DNA of 35,177 nt from a bacterium (GCA_030550175.1 JAUQPW010000058.1:1-35177); one strand, 5' to 3'. Positions 1-8,062 are shown, numbered from the stretch's first letter. Notes: a model not told the origin generated them from the sequence alone. Made by a program: numbers and translations.

Positions 1-269
1 GGGTTCCCTGGGAAGCTGGCCTGGAGACCTGCTGTTTCCCCTCTCCCGCAGCGTGGGTGTGGGGTCGGGGGTGAGGGAAAAAAGAACCTGTTATCCGCAT
101 AAGAATAAGAAGTATCAACCGGTTGCCCCGCTGGGGCTGACCTTCTTATCCTGGCGCTATGGGGTTAGGGGGTGTCTAGACCCCAGGTCTCGTCCTTAAC
201 TTGGTGCATAGGGGGCAGCCCCGATGGGCTGCTCCCAGGGTTTAGGTAGGTTTCAATGGGAAAAGCGTA
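1..269. repeat. Intergenic repeat cluster at contig start
   Basis: No gene is supported here. Positions about 41-86 hold a degraded copy of the palindromic element seen intact at 19788-19814 (CCC-ctc-TCCC, short loop, GTGGG, then GGGGTGAGGG). Positions 145-164 and 195-214 are two copies of a 20-base unit, consensus CTTATCCTGGTGCATAGGGG, whose other four copies lie at 19.86-20.12 kb. The segment 121-160 also resembles the reverse complement of about 19893-19933. The 69-codon open frame at 224-433 is opposite the mocA-like gene and is not believed. Confidence 0.6.
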
Positions 270-857
270 TTAGACCTGTAGGGAATGATAATCTACTGGA
301 GTGTCGATGTCCTTTAAGATCCCCGGAGAATCTACCTCAACTTCCAACACATCTTCCCGGTAACGTTTCAGGATCTCCCGACATCCTACATCTCCGGTTA
401 AAGACTCCATTTCCTGTCTATACTTTAAACTGAGGAGAACCGGGTTTCCTCGTTGTCCCCGATAAGTCGGTACGATAATGCCGTAGGGGGTGTTGTGATA
501 AGCTTGAATGATTTTGTTGAGGGATTGAGTTTCTACAAAAGGCTGGTCTGCCAGGGCGATGAGAACGGCTTCCGATTCCTTATTTATCTGCCTCAAACCT
601 TCTTGTAAGGAGCGGCTCATTCCTTCTCGATAATAAGGATTCACGACGACCTTAAAACCCTCCTGGAAATATCGCCGAACTTCCGCCAGAATCAGTTCTG
701 CATAATAACCCAGGACCAGAATGACTTCATCTACCTGGGAGGTTATAAGATTTCGCAAAGATCGGACCAGAATCGGCTGGCCGTCGACCGGAAGAAGTTG
801 TTTTGGTTGGCCCATCCGTTTAGATTCGCCCGCTGCTAAGAGTATGGCTGAAACCAT
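270..857 (-). CDS. MocA/MobA-like nucleotidyltransferase
   Basis: The 195-residue protein begins with the nucleotide-binding signature of MobA-like NTP transferases, LAAGxSxRMGxxK (residues 7-19, read as LLAAGESKRMGQPKQ), followed by a GQPIL segment and a Rossmann-like alternation of strands. Family members such as MocA transfer CMP to molybdopterin to make the cytosine-dinucleotide cofactor of xanthine-dehydrogenase-type enzymes; others in the family use different substrates. Length is normal for MocA. It starts 6 bases after the stop of the upstream cupredoxin gene, so it is probably co-transcribed, but no Shine-Dalgarno is visible and no molybdoenzyme subunits are in view. Superfamily is certain; the molybdenum role is inferred. 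Confidence 0.85.
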   Translation of the reverse strand: MVSAILLAAGESKRMGQPKQLLPVDGQPILVRSLRNLITSQVDEVILVLGYYAELILAEVRRYFQEGFKVVVNPYYREGMSRSLQEGLRQINKESEAVLIALADQPFVETQSLNKIIQAYHNTPYGIIVPTYRGQRGNPVLLSLKYRQEMESLTGDVGCREILKRYREDVLEVEVDSPGILKDIDTPVDYHSLQV

Positions 858-863
858 TTTTGA

Positions 864-1445
864 CTATTTTTTTGTTTTATTTTCAATATGGACCGTGGGG
901 CGATCAGCCGTTTCGGATACGACAAAATAATCCCACATGCCCCCTCGACCATGCCCGGTCACTCCACAAAAGAGCAGGTATTTCCCGGGTTTATCTGCCA
1001 CAAAGGTAAAGGTATCGGATTCATTGGCATGGAGACCCTGGATTAATTTGATCGTGGTCGCTCCTCTGAAGGCAACGGCTCCGCCTTCTTCCGGTAGAGG
1101 ATCGGTCTCTTTAATAATGGCGGCGCTATGGGGTTTATAGGCACTTTTAGTCAGGTATTTTATCTCGACCTGCCAATTTAACGGAACCGTCAGAGTAAGT
1201 TCTCCTTCGTAAAAACCGTTGAAATTAAAAGTCCCATTGGCTCCGTTATAACCCCCGATGATTTCAAACGAGACAAATTTTTTTTCGGGATCGACGGTCA
1301 TCCATTGGGATTTCCATCCCAGTTTTTCCAGCTCTAAGGCTTCTTCCCCAAATGTTATTGGGGTTTTAAAGAAAACCACTCCAAGTCCTACCAAAAGTAA
1401 CATCTTTACCAAACATGATCTCTGCCAGAGTTTTTCAATATTCAT
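864..1445 (-). CDS. Sulfocyanin-like blue copper protein (cupredoxin)
   Basis: The protein has 193 residues with an N-terminal hydrophobic segment (about 13-27) that is a signal peptide or membrane anchor. The C-terminal half is a cupredoxin fold with all four expected type 1 copper ligands: His106 (YKPHSA), Cys160, His165 and Met170 in CGVTGHGRGGMW. The CxxxGHxxxGMW spacing is that of sulfocyanin (SoxE-like) proteins, which carry electrons at the outer face of the membrane. It follows the PQQ dehydrogenase gene with a hairpin terminator between them, so a role as that enzyme's electron acceptor is plausible but inferred. No clear ribosome binding site precedes the ATG. It could instead serve another respiratory chain. 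Confidence 0.82.
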   Translation of the reverse strand: MNIEKLWQRSCLVKMLLLVGLGVVFFKTPITFGEEALELEKLGWKSQWMTVDPEKKFVSFEIIGGYNGANGTFNFNGFYEGELTLTVPLNWQVEIKYLTKSAYKPHSAAIIKETDPLPEEGGAVAFRGATTIKLIQGLHANESDTFTFVADKPGKYLLFCGVTGHGRGGMWDYFVVSETADRPTVHIENKTKK

Positions 1446-1472
1446 GTTTTATCAGTCTAAAAATATAAAAAT

Positions 1473-1518
1473 AACTAAAGTCGTTGCCACCCAATTTTTT
1501 GTAGCAACGACTTTAGTT
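1473..1518 (-). terminator. Intrinsic terminator between PQQ-ADH and cupredoxin
   Basis: A perfect 15-bp inverted repeat (1473-1487 with 1504-1518, 16-base loop) is followed on the minus strand by ATTTTTATATTTTT. On the plus strand the stem is followed by seven T, so it could work both ways. It lies 27 bases beyond the PQQ dehydrogenase stop and 27 bases before the cupredoxin start. Confidence 0.82.
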
Positions 1519-1545
1519 TTTTTAACTTAAATTAACTGAATTTTA

Positions 1546-3267
1546 TTATTTAGACAGGCCAAAAACGAAGATAGTATCTCCATAGGGGAAACCCAGCTGG
1601 AAATTTCCTCCGGCGGCTACTGCAATCATCTGTTGACCATCTACTTCAAAGGATATGGGCGCTGCATTAACTCCGGCTCCGCATTGGAATCGCCACAAGA
1701 GCTTTCCGGTTTTTGCGTCGAAGGCATCGAAATAACCATTTCCTTCACCGGTAAAGACTAAACCTCCGGCGGTAACCAGGGATCCTCCTATTAGGGGTTG
1801 TTCCGTCTTATGCTGCCAGACAATTTTTCCTGTATTCACATTGATAGCCGTGAAGGTGCCATATTGATCCTTTTCCTCTCCAGGAGCCGCAATAAAAGCA
1901 CTCCCCAGCCAGAGTTTACCCTTTTCCAGAGGGGCTGTATGGACGATATAATGCATGGGTTGATGGAGTCCGGCAACGTAGACCATTTGGGTTTGAGGGC
2001 TGTAAGACATGGGACTCCATTCTGACCCTCCGTTTGCTCCGGGAAGCATGCGGGTTCCCTTTTCGGTGGGGGGTGCAAACATATTCTCTTGAGGTACAAA
2101 GGCTTCGGATTTCTTAATCAATTTTCCGTTGGTTCTGTCCAGAATATAGACCCAACCGGTTTTTCCGGCATGACCCACCGCCTTCACTTTTTTCCCTCCA
2201 ACCGTTACATCAAATAAAACGGCCGGACTGGTTGCGTCTAAATCCCATACATCATGGGGTACATATTGATAATACCACTTCATTTCGCCTTTATTCACAT
2301 CCAAAGCGACGATGGATTCGGTATATAGATTATCTCCTGGGCGTACAGAACCATCCAGGTCCGGTGAAGGATTCCCTATGCAAACATACAGCAGACCCAA
2401 TTCAGGGTCCAGAGCGGGGGTCATCCATACAGAGCCGCCTCCTGTCTTCCAGGCATCCGCATATTTTTCCATGGCTTTCTTCTCAGCTTCGATGTCTCGA
2501 TGTAAATCTTCTCCTTCCGGTGTCGTTTTTTTCCATTCTCCTTCCCAACCTTTCTCGGGGATGGTGTACCAGGTCCAGATCAATTTACCATCCTTGGCAT
2601 CAAAAGCTTTTACAAAGCCACGAATTCCATATTCCGCCCCTGAAGTTCCCACGATAACCATATTTTTATAAACCAGGGGAGCCATGGTATTTCCATAACC
2701 GGCGGTAGGATCCCCGGTCTCAACATCCCACACCACTTTACCGGTCTTTTGATCTAAGGCCAGAAGGCGGGCGTCCAGAGTAGCCATGTAGACTTTCCCG
2801 TAAGCAACCGCAACTCCCCGGTTATTGGGTCCGCAACAGAAAATCCTGGTGGGAGGCTCCTTGTGTTCATACTTCCAGAGTTGCTTGCCGGTTCTGGCAT
2901 CGATGGCAAATACATGGTTAAAGGGCGTGGTGATATACATAACGCCGTCTACGACAATGGGGGTATTCTCAAAAGAGTGGACCACACCTGTTTGAAAAAC
3001 CCACTTGGGAACCAGTTTACTGACATTGGCCGTCGTGATTTGGGTCAATGGAGAATAACGCTGGTTCGTGTAATCCCGGCCATACATTAACCAGTTTTTT
3101 CCATCTTTACCGGCATTCAGTAACATTTCATCGGTGACTTCGGTATGCTTCACCTCCTCAGCAGAATTGGTCGGGGGAACAAATAAAAAAGACAGCAAAA
3201 AGCCCATTATACTTAGACTTACGGTAGTTTTCATAAGTTTCTTGAATTCAAGAAATCGCCTACTCAT
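1546..3267 (-). CDS. PQQ-dependent alcohol dehydrogenase, lanthanide (XoxF/PedH-like) type
   Basis: This is an eight-bladed propeller quinoprotein of 573 residues with a signal peptide ending near ...PPTNSA. Numbered from the earlier ATG at 3273, it shows the vicinal Cys pair 146-147 (IFCCGPNNRG), Glu213 (SGAEYG), Asn301 (CIGNPSPD) and WDLD at 343-346. Asp344 corresponds to the catalytic base; the second Asp two residues later is the feature that marks lanthanide-dependent enzymes, where calcium forms have Ala, Ser or similar. Repeated blade motifs (DAKTGKLLW, DARTGKQLW) are clear. No haem-c domain is present, so an external acceptor is needed. Of two in-frame ATGs, 3267 has the better spacing (9 bases) from AAAGGAG at 3277-3283; the one at 3273 has 3. 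The substrate alcohol cannot be read from sequence. Confidence 0.93.
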   Translation of the reverse strand: MSRRFLEFKKLMKTTVSLSIMGFLLSFLFVPPTNSAEEVKHTEVTDEMLLNAGKDGKNWLMYGRDYTNQRYSPLTQITTANVSKLVPKWVFQTGVVHSFENTPIVVDGVMYITTPFNHVFAIDARTGKQLWKYEHKEPPTRIFCCGPNNRGVAVAYGKVYMATLDARLLALDQKTGKVVWDVETGDPTAGYGNTMAPLVYKNMVIVGTSGAEYGIRGFVKAFDAKDGKLIWTWYTIPEKGWEGEWKKTTPEGEDLHRDIEAEKKAMEKYADAWKTGGGSVWMTPALDPELGLLYVCIGNPSPDLDGSVRPGDNLYTESIVALDVNKGEMKWYYQYVPHDVWDLDATSPAVLFDVTVGGKKVKAVGHAGKTGWVYILDRTNGKLIKKSEAFVPQENMFAPPTEKGTRMLPGANGGSEWSPMSYSPQTQMVYVAGLHQPMHYIVHTAPLEKGKLWLGSAFIAAPGEEKDQYGTFTAINVNTGKIVWQHKTEQPLIGGSLVTAGGLVFTGEGNGYFDAFDAKTGKLLWRFQCGAGVNAAPISFEVDGQQMIAVAAGGNFQLGFPYGDTIFVFGLSK

Positions 3268-3300
3268 AATCATTTGCTCCTTTCGCCCCCTCGCCTTCTG

Positions 3301-3349
3301 CTCCTTTCCCGAAGCTTCTTTCCCTCTTCCAGAAGCTTCGGGAAAGGAG
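3301..3349. repeat. Palindromic repeat, family A
   Basis: A perfect 17-bp inverted repeat (3301-3317 with 3333-3349, 15-base loop) built on CTCCTTTCCCGAAGCTT is followed by TTAAGGGTGAGG. The sequence style (CTTTCCC ... GGGAAAGG ... GGGTGAGG) recurs near 41-86, 19788-19814, 20155-20180 and 25568-25594. It sits in the leader of the PQQ dehydrogenase transcript. Confidence 0.75.
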
Positions 3350-3420
3350 TTAAGGGTGAGGACCTGAATAGTTAAAAAAACAAAAAATTTATTAAGTTAA
3401 AAAATAGTAAGCACTTTTAA

Positions 3421-3450
3421 TTTTTAGATTTTTTCTCCCAGGGATGTCAA
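3421..3450 (-). promoter_or_regulatory. Candidate sigma70 promoter for the PQQ dehydrogenase
   Basis: On the minus strand, a perfect TTGACA (3450-3445) is separated by 18 bases from TAAAAA (3426-3421), within an AT-rich divergent spacer. It would give a leader of about 145 bases containing the 3301-3349 hairpin. Confidence 0.45.
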
Positions 3451-3531
3451 GCAAAACCTTTTCTTTTTAACTAAGGCCCTATATATCTTGGGTTTTCAAA
3501 TGAGACTCTGGTTTCCTGGATTAATTTATCC

Positions 3532-3560
3532 TTGACCAGAAGAGGTTAAATTCCTAGAAT
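3532..3560 (+). promoter_or_regulatory. Candidate sigma70 promoter for ALDH-larA
   Basis: TTGACC (3532-3537), 17-base spacer, TAGAAT (3555-3560): each box matches consensus at 5 of 6. It points at the aldehyde dehydrogenase. The rest of the 3274-3743 spacer is AT-rich and holds only promoters and repeats; no gene is seen in it. Confidence 0.55.
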
Positions 3561-3646
3561 AGGTTTAGCACGTTGTTGAAATTTGAGGGTGAGAACAGGA
3601 ACTCTGAGAAGTTAAAAACAAAATTAGTTTGAATAGAATTACTCAG

Positions 3647-3734
3647 CCACAAAGGTACCAGGATACCAGGACCCGATAGGATTTGAAAATCGTCTTTAAT
3701 AGGGATGGATCTTGGTGCCTTTGCACCTTTGTGG
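3647..3734. repeat. Inverted repeat directly before the ALDH start
   Basis: CCACAAAGGT at 3647-3656 is matched by its exact complement ACCTTTGTGG at 3725-3734, with the related direct words GGTACCAGGATACCAGG and TTGGTGCCTTTGCACC between. The right arm ends three bases before an ATG (3738) and ten before the one preferred here, so this element occupies the place where a Shine-Dalgarno would be expected. Confidence 0.55.
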
Positions 3735-3743
3735 TTCATGGGA

Positions 3744-5231
3744 ATGACTGAAATCAAAAAATACAAACTTTATATTAACGGTCAATGGGAGGAAGCCGCC
3801 TCTGGAAAGACTTTTGGAACGATCAATCCCTATACGGGGGAAGTCTGGGCCGAGATTGCAGAAGGGGATGAAGAAGATGTTGACCGGGCGGTTCGGGCGG
3901 CTCGGAAGGCTTTCGAGAGTCCGGACTGGAAGCGATTAACCCCTACGGAGCGAGGAAATCTCCTGAGGAAACTGGGAGATCTGGTCAAGGATCATGCCGA
4001 GCGACTTGCGCAGATTGAAACCCGGGATAACGGAAAGTTAATTCGGGAAATGCTGATTCAGACCAGGCTTATTCCCCAGTGGTGTTACTATTATGCAGGA
4101 TGGGCAGATAAAATCATGGGGGAAGTTATTCCCTTGGAGAAACCAAACATTTTTAATTATACCCTTCGGGAGCCACTGGGAGTGGTAGGGGCCATTGTAC
4201 CCTGGAACTCTCCCCTTTTATTAACATTTTGGAAGATGGCTCCGGCTTTAGCAACCGGAAATACCATTGTCATCAAACCTTCAGAGCATACCTCTGCTTC
4301 CCTTCTTGAACTGGTTCCCCTCATAGAACAGGCCGGATTTCCACCCGGTGTTGTCAATGTCGTTACCGGATATGGAGAAACCGCGGGAGCCGCCCTGACC
4401 CGGCATCATCTGGTTAATAAAATTGCCTTTACGGGAGGAGTGGAAACCGGAAAACTGGTAGCTAAAAACGCCGCCAATCACCTGGCTCGGGTCTCTTTAG
4501 AGTTAGGTGGGAAGTCTCCTAATATTGTCTTTCCCGATGCAAACCTGGATAATGCCGTAAACGGAATCATTGCCGGGATATTTGCTGCCAGCGGACAAAC
4601 CTGTATTGCCGGATCTCGGCTCTTTCTCCATGAAAAAATCCATCAAGAGGTTCTGGAGCGCCTGATCGATAAAGCCTCAAAAATTAAGATGGGAGATCCC
4701 TCAAAAATGGAAACGGAAATGGGTCCCATTGCCCTCAAAGAACAACTGGATAAAATTAAAAAGTATGTGGAGATAGGTTTACAAGAAGGAGCCAAGCTGG
4801 TCTATGGAGGTGAACAGCCTACCGAACCCGAACTCCGTAAAGGCTGGTTCTTCAAGCCGACAATTTTTACCGGCGTGCAAAACCATATGCGGATTGCCCA
4901 GGAGGAGATCTTCGGACCGGTCTTGAGTGTGCTGACTTTCCGGGATGAAGAGGAGGTCATTCGATTAGCCAATGATACTCCTTACGGACTGGGGGCCGGA
5001 ATCTGGACCCAGGATATTCAAAGGGCCCACCGGGTAGCCCGTGAAATCCAGGCAGGAACGGTATGGATCAATACTTACCGAAATATTTCCTTTGCTTCTC
5101 CCTTTGGAGGTTATAAAAATAGCGGGTATGGCCGGGAAAATGGACCCGAAGTGTTGAGGGAATATACCCAGGTGAAAAGTGTGTGGGTGGAGCTTTCCGG
5201 AACCGTTCCAGATCCATTTGTAATGAGATAA
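3744..5231 (+). CDS. NAD(P)-dependent aldehyde dehydrogenase
   Basis: The 495-residue protein is a full-length ALDH-superfamily enzyme that oxidises an aldehyde to the acid. Seen: the oxyanion-hole Asn155 in PWNSP, the general base Glu253 in LELGGKSPN, the nucleophile Cys287 in SGQTCIAGSR, and the late EEIFGPV and PFGGYKNSG motifs. An open frame runs upstream to 3705, but those residues are encoded by the repeat at 3647-3734; the homologous start is MTEIKKYKLYINGQ at 3744 (an ATG at 3738 is the alternative). larA follows after 85 bases, suggesting one transcript from the promoter at 3532. The substrate is not determined; the aldehyde made by the nearby PQQ dehydrogenase is one possibility. 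Confidence 0.95.
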   Translation: MTEIKKYKLYINGQWEEAASGKTFGTINPYTGEVWAEIAEGDEEDVDRAVRAARKAFESPDWKRLTPTERGNLLRKLGDLVKDHAERLAQIETRDNGKLIREMLIQTRLIPQWCYYYAGWADKIMGEVIPLEKPNIFNYTLREPLGVVGAIVPWNSPLLLTFWKMAPALATGNTIVIKPSEHTSASLLELVPLIEQAGFPPGVVNVVTGYGETAGAALTRHHLVNKIAFTGGVETGKLVAKNAANHLARVSLELGGKSPNIVFPDANLDNAVNGIIAGIFAASGQTCIAGSRLFLHEKIHQEVLERLIDKASKIKMGDPSKMETEMGPIALKEQLDKIKKYVEIGLQEGAKLVYGGEQPTEPELRKGWFFKPTIFTGVQNHMRIAQEEIFGPVLSVLTFRDEEEVIRLANDTPYGLGAGIWTQDIQRAHRVAREIQAGTVWINTYRNISFASPFGGYKNSGYGRENGPEVLREYTQVKSVWVELSGTVPDPFVMR

Positions 5232-5239
5232 TCAACCCC

Positions 5240-5297
5240 AGAAGTCAGAAGTCAGGGTAAAAAATTCTCCGGTTCTGATTCCCTGACTCCCGACTTC
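5240..5297. repeat. Imperfect inverted repeat between ALDH and larA (family E)
   Basis: The direct repeat AGAAGTC-AG-AAGTCAGGG on the left faces CCCTGACTCCCGACTTCT on the right; AGTCAGGG (5250-5257) pairs perfectly with CCCTGACT (5281-5288), and GAAGTC (5241-5246) with GACTTC (5292-5297). A related element lies at 28801-28844. It would fold in the leader just ahead of the larA ribosome binding site. Confidence 0.6.
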
Positions 5298-5316
5298 TCT
5301 TCTAAAGGAGAAAACC

Positions 5317-6573
5317 ATGAAAAGTGTCTATATCCCCTGGGGGGCCTGGTATGCGAATACTCAATTCGAATTAACTTTTCCCGATACCTGGGATGTTCAG
5401 GTTGCAGCCATGAGGGATGCACCGGATATGAGTGATGAAGCCATTCGGCAGGCTTTTGAATCGCCCCTTGGGACTCCAACCATTCGGGAGCTGGCCAGAG
5501 GAAAAAAGAGGGTTGTGATTACTGCCGATGATTTGACCCGTCCTACCCAGGCCTATCGGTTCATTCCTTTCATCCTTCGGCAACTGGAGGAAGGTGGGGT
5601 TCATCAATCCCAGATTACCTTTGTCATGTCCTTTGGAGCCCATCGACCCATGACCCGAGAAGATCTCATCAAAAAGCTGGGACGGGAGGTCGTGGATAAC
5701 TTCCCGGTATATAACCATCATCCCTATGAGAACCTGGTAAATTTGGGAAAAACCAGTCGAGGGACTCCACTCTTCATCAACCGGACTTTCTATGAAGCAG
5801 ATCTTAAAATTTGTAACAGCTTCATAACCCCTCATCCCATTGCCGGATTCGGTGGAGGTGCTAAGGCGGTGTTACCGGGGGTTGCAGGAATAGAAACGCT
5901 TCAGGCCAACCATACCCCGGCCCTTATTGGGAAAATAGGTGGGATCGGATTTATTGAAGGAAATGAACATCGGGCCGATCTGGAAGAGGCAGCCCGAATT
6001 GCCGGGCTGGATGTGAGCATCAACGCGGTTGGGAATTCCCATGGAGGGACTTCCGGAGTTTTTGTCGGAGATCTGGTAGCCTCCCATCGTGCTGCGGTCT
6101 CCCTGGCCCGACAGGTCTATGCAACCAGGGTTCCAGAAGGTCCTATTGATATAGGGATTTTTAATGCTTATCCAAAAGACACCGAATTTATTCAGGCTAG
6201 CAATGCCTTCAATATTTGGGACAATCGCAGTGAGGATTTAATTCGACCCGGAGGAACCATTGTACTGACCACGGCCAGTTCGGAAGGGCGTGGCTTTCAT
6301 TCCCTGGGAGATACCAATATGCGGTTGAATATTCGGACCCATGATCGGGGCCCGGCCGGTAAAATGTTTGAGAACCGAAAGTTTATCGTCTTTTCCCCCC
6401 ATGTATCCCCGGCAGATGTCTATGACCGCTACCCGGATACCACAATTTTTTGTAAAAAATGGGCAGAAGTTATCGACGTTCTCAAAATGGAGTACGGCAA
6501 GGAGGCTCGTGTAGTTGTTTTCCCGTGCGGAACTCTTCAAATTAACGAGAAAACCCTGGCCCGAGTCAGGTGA
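5317..6573 (+). CDS. larA: LarA-family nickel-dependent 2-hydroxyacid racemase/epimerase
   Basis: The 418-residue protein has the catalytic set known from lactate racemase LarA: Asp71-Asp72 and Arg75 (ADDLTRP), His109 (GAHRPMT), His173 (TPHPIAGFGG), Lys183 (GGAKAVLPG), the anchor of the Ni-pincer cofactor, and His199 (QANH), a nickel ligand. All are intact, so an active cofactor-bearing enzyme is expected. The family includes many racemases and epimerases of 2-hydroxy acids besides lactate, so the substrate is open. The start is well supported by AAAGGAG six bases before ATG. Cofactor genes larB, larC and larE are not in the window. It follows the aldehyde dehydrogenase with an 85-base gap that contains a repeat hairpin. 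Confidence 0.88.
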   Translation: MKSVYIPWGAWYANTQFELTFPDTWDVQVAAMRDAPDMSDEAIRQAFESPLGTPTIRELARGKKRVVITADDLTRPTQAYRFIPFILRQLEEGGVHQSQITFVMSFGAHRPMTREDLIKKLGREVVDNFPVYNHHPYENLVNLGKTSRGTPLFINRTFYEADLKICNSFITPHPIAGFGGGAKAVLPGVAGIETLQANHTPALIGKIGGIGFIEGNEHRADLEEAARIAGLDVSINAVGNSHGGTSGVFVGDLVASHRAAVSLARQVYATRVPEGPIDIGIFNAYPKDTEFIQASNAFNIWDNRSEDLIRPGGTIVLTTASSEGRGFHSLGDTNMRLNIRTHDRGPAGKMFENRKFIVFSPHVSPADVYDRYPDTTIFCKKWAEVIDVLKMEYGKEARVVVFPCGTLQINEKTLARVR

Positions 6574-6584
6574 TTTTGAACCCG

Positions 6585-6689
6585 GAGTTTTGGGACGCGG
6601 GGACATGGGGACTTTAGGACACGGGGACTTAGGGACCCGGAGACGGGGGGACATGGGGACACGGAGATATTTCCCCGCGTCTCCGTGTC
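6585..6689. repeat. GGGACACGG-type tandem repeat with terminal hairpin (family C)
   Basis: A degenerate tandem run of GGGACRYGG words (6585-6665) ends in a perfect 10-bp stem (6658-6667 with 6680-6689). It fills the space between the convergent larA and aldo/keto reductase genes. A related element, with the GACACGGAGA and GGAGAAATTTCTCC words, is at 32314-32406. Open frames read through this purine-rich run are low-complexity and not genes. Confidence 0.7.
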
Positions 6690-6691
6690 TC

Positions 6692-7807
6692 TTAGGAGGC
6701 CTGCGAGAATAGCCGCATGAATTCTTCCTGGCTCATGGGAGGAGTAAGGGCGGTTTTGAGATTTTCCTCTACGTGGGCCCGCTGTTTCATGCCGACTAAA
6801 GCGGTTGTTACTCCAGGGGTAGATCGAACAAACTGGATGGCCCGTTGGGCATCGGTGGAAACTCCAGGAAAAAATTCATAAATGGTTGGGGAAAGATTGC
6901 GGGCTAATCGACTTTGGTAAATAGAAGCGCTGGTCATAACGGTAATACCCAGCCGCTGTGCAGCCTCAAAGACGGACAGGACTTCTCCTCTAACAGCTTG
7001 ATTCTGATGGGTAAAAGCTTCCGCCATGGCCAGATTATAAGGAAGCTGGATCACTTTAAAGTGATGGGTTTTCCCACCCACTTCCCTTGCCAGATCAACC
7101 AGATCCTGTAGGGAGAGATAATCAGGGGCCTGGGGAGAAGTGCGATACCCATTCCAGGTTGCGGTACCATACCACTGGATCTTACCCCGGGTAACATTTT
7201 CTTCCAAAACCTGGAAAGCTGCTTTCATGCGACGGTAAAACTCTTCCCGGGATACCTCGCTTAACTGGGTTTCCGGGTTGTGGAGATAATAAATGTCCAC
7301 ACATCCCAGACCTAAATTCTTAAGACTACGATCTAACTGGTTCTGTATGTATCGCGGAGATAAACAGTGACAATCTGCTACAATATCCTCAAAGGTAATG
7401 ATGCCAGGCTTAACAAAAGTCTCCAGGATATAAGCATGGGGATTTCGTGGAGGTTCTCCATCAAAAGGAATAAATCCACCCTTGGTAGCAATCAGAACTT
7501 CTTCCCGTTTGAGGCGCCCTTCTTTAAAAAGAAGGGATAAAGCCTGTCCAATGACCCGTTCGCTCCGTTGACATCGATAATTAATGGCCGTATCGATGAC
7601 GTTGCAGCCTAACTCGAGGGCTCGAATGATGGCATCTCGATAAAGGGTGTCGGTGGTAACATCGTGATGACCTAAATACGTACCGAGTCCGATAGACGAA
7701 AGCCAGCAACCCTGATGCAGTCGAAAATGACCCGATACTAATTTCCCCGAAAAGCGTTTCTGATAGGTATCTGTACCTTCTGGAGTCGCATGTGAAGCAT
7801 ATACCAT
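6692..7807 (-). CDS. Aldo/keto reductase
   Basis: The 371-residue protein is an AKR-fold oxidoreductase that reduces carbonyls with NAD(P)H. The catalytic tetrad is visible: Asp72 (VIDTAINY), Tyr77, Lys109 (IATKGG) and His176 (YYLHNPE). An insertion of about 30 residues (FDGEPPRNPHAY to CHCLSPRY, roughly 115-150) lies between the Lys and His strands and makes it longer than a typical 320-340-residue AKR. The C-terminal cofactor-binding part (STPGVTTALVGM) is present. The ATG at 7807 has only a weak AGGAA 12 bases upstream. A strong promoter lies at 7887-7915. It is convergent with larA and divergent from the hydratase gene. Confidence 0.92.
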   Translation of the reverse strand: MVYASHATPEGTDTYQKRFSGKLVSGHFRLHQGCWLSSIGLGTYLGHHDVTTDTLYRDAIIRALELGCNVIDTAINYRCQRSERVIGQALSLLFKEGRLKREEVLIATKGGFIPFDGEPPRNPHAYILETFVKPGIITFEDIVADCHCLSPRYIQNQLDRSLKNLGLGCVDIYYLHNPETQLSEVSREEFYRRMKAAFQVLEENVTRGKIQWYGTATWNGYRTSPQAPDYLSLQDLVDLAREVGGKTHHFKVIQLPYNLAMAEAFTHQNQAVRGEVLSVFEAAQRLGITVMTSASIYQSRLARNLSPTIYEFFPGVSTDAQRAIQFVRSTPGVTTALVGMKQRAHVEENLKTALTPPMSQEEFMRLFSQAS

Positions 7808-7886
7808 ACTTATATCCGATTCCTAAAATCTATGAGAAGCTAGACTCCGGGCCTTCACAGACTTTAAGATCTCCTCCCCATCTCCT

Positions 7887-7915
7887 ATTATCCATGATCC
7901 TTACTCCCTTGTCAA
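7887..7915 (-). promoter_or_regulatory. Sigma70 promoter for the aldo/keto reductase
   Basis: Read on the minus strand, TTGACA (7915-7910, perfect) is followed after 17 bases by GATAAT (7892-7887, 5 of 6). This is the best promoter match in the window. Confidence 0.65.
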
Positions 7916-7959
7916 TGGTTAAGTAGGAATTGTTAACAAACTCTGGGGATAGCAAAGGC

Positions 7960-7987
7960 TTGACTTGGATCCGGTTTCGTATATAAA
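7960..7987 (+). promoter_or_regulatory. Sigma70 promoter for the 2-oxopentenoate hydratase-like gene
   Basis: TTGACT (7960-7965), 16-base spacer, TATAAA (7982-7987), both 5 of 6. It is back to back with the minus-strand promoter at 7887-7915; the -35 boxes are 44 bases apart, so one regulator could affect both. Confidence 0.6.
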
Positions 7988-8062
7988 GTAAATACGCTAT
8001 TGCAAACAATTTTCCAAAATACTTCCCGAGATAAACCCTTTTAATTATGAAAGGAGAAAGCC

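Noticed and set aside
2232..2671. 119- and 141-codon plus-strand frames over the PQQ dehydrogenase
   Set aside because: Both are antisense to clearly conserved propeller motifs and have no recognisable domain.
6238..6654. 138-codon open frame on the minus strand over larA
   Set aside because: It is antisense to conserved larA codons and its start is low-complexity PRxPKSP sequence from the GGGACACGG repeat.
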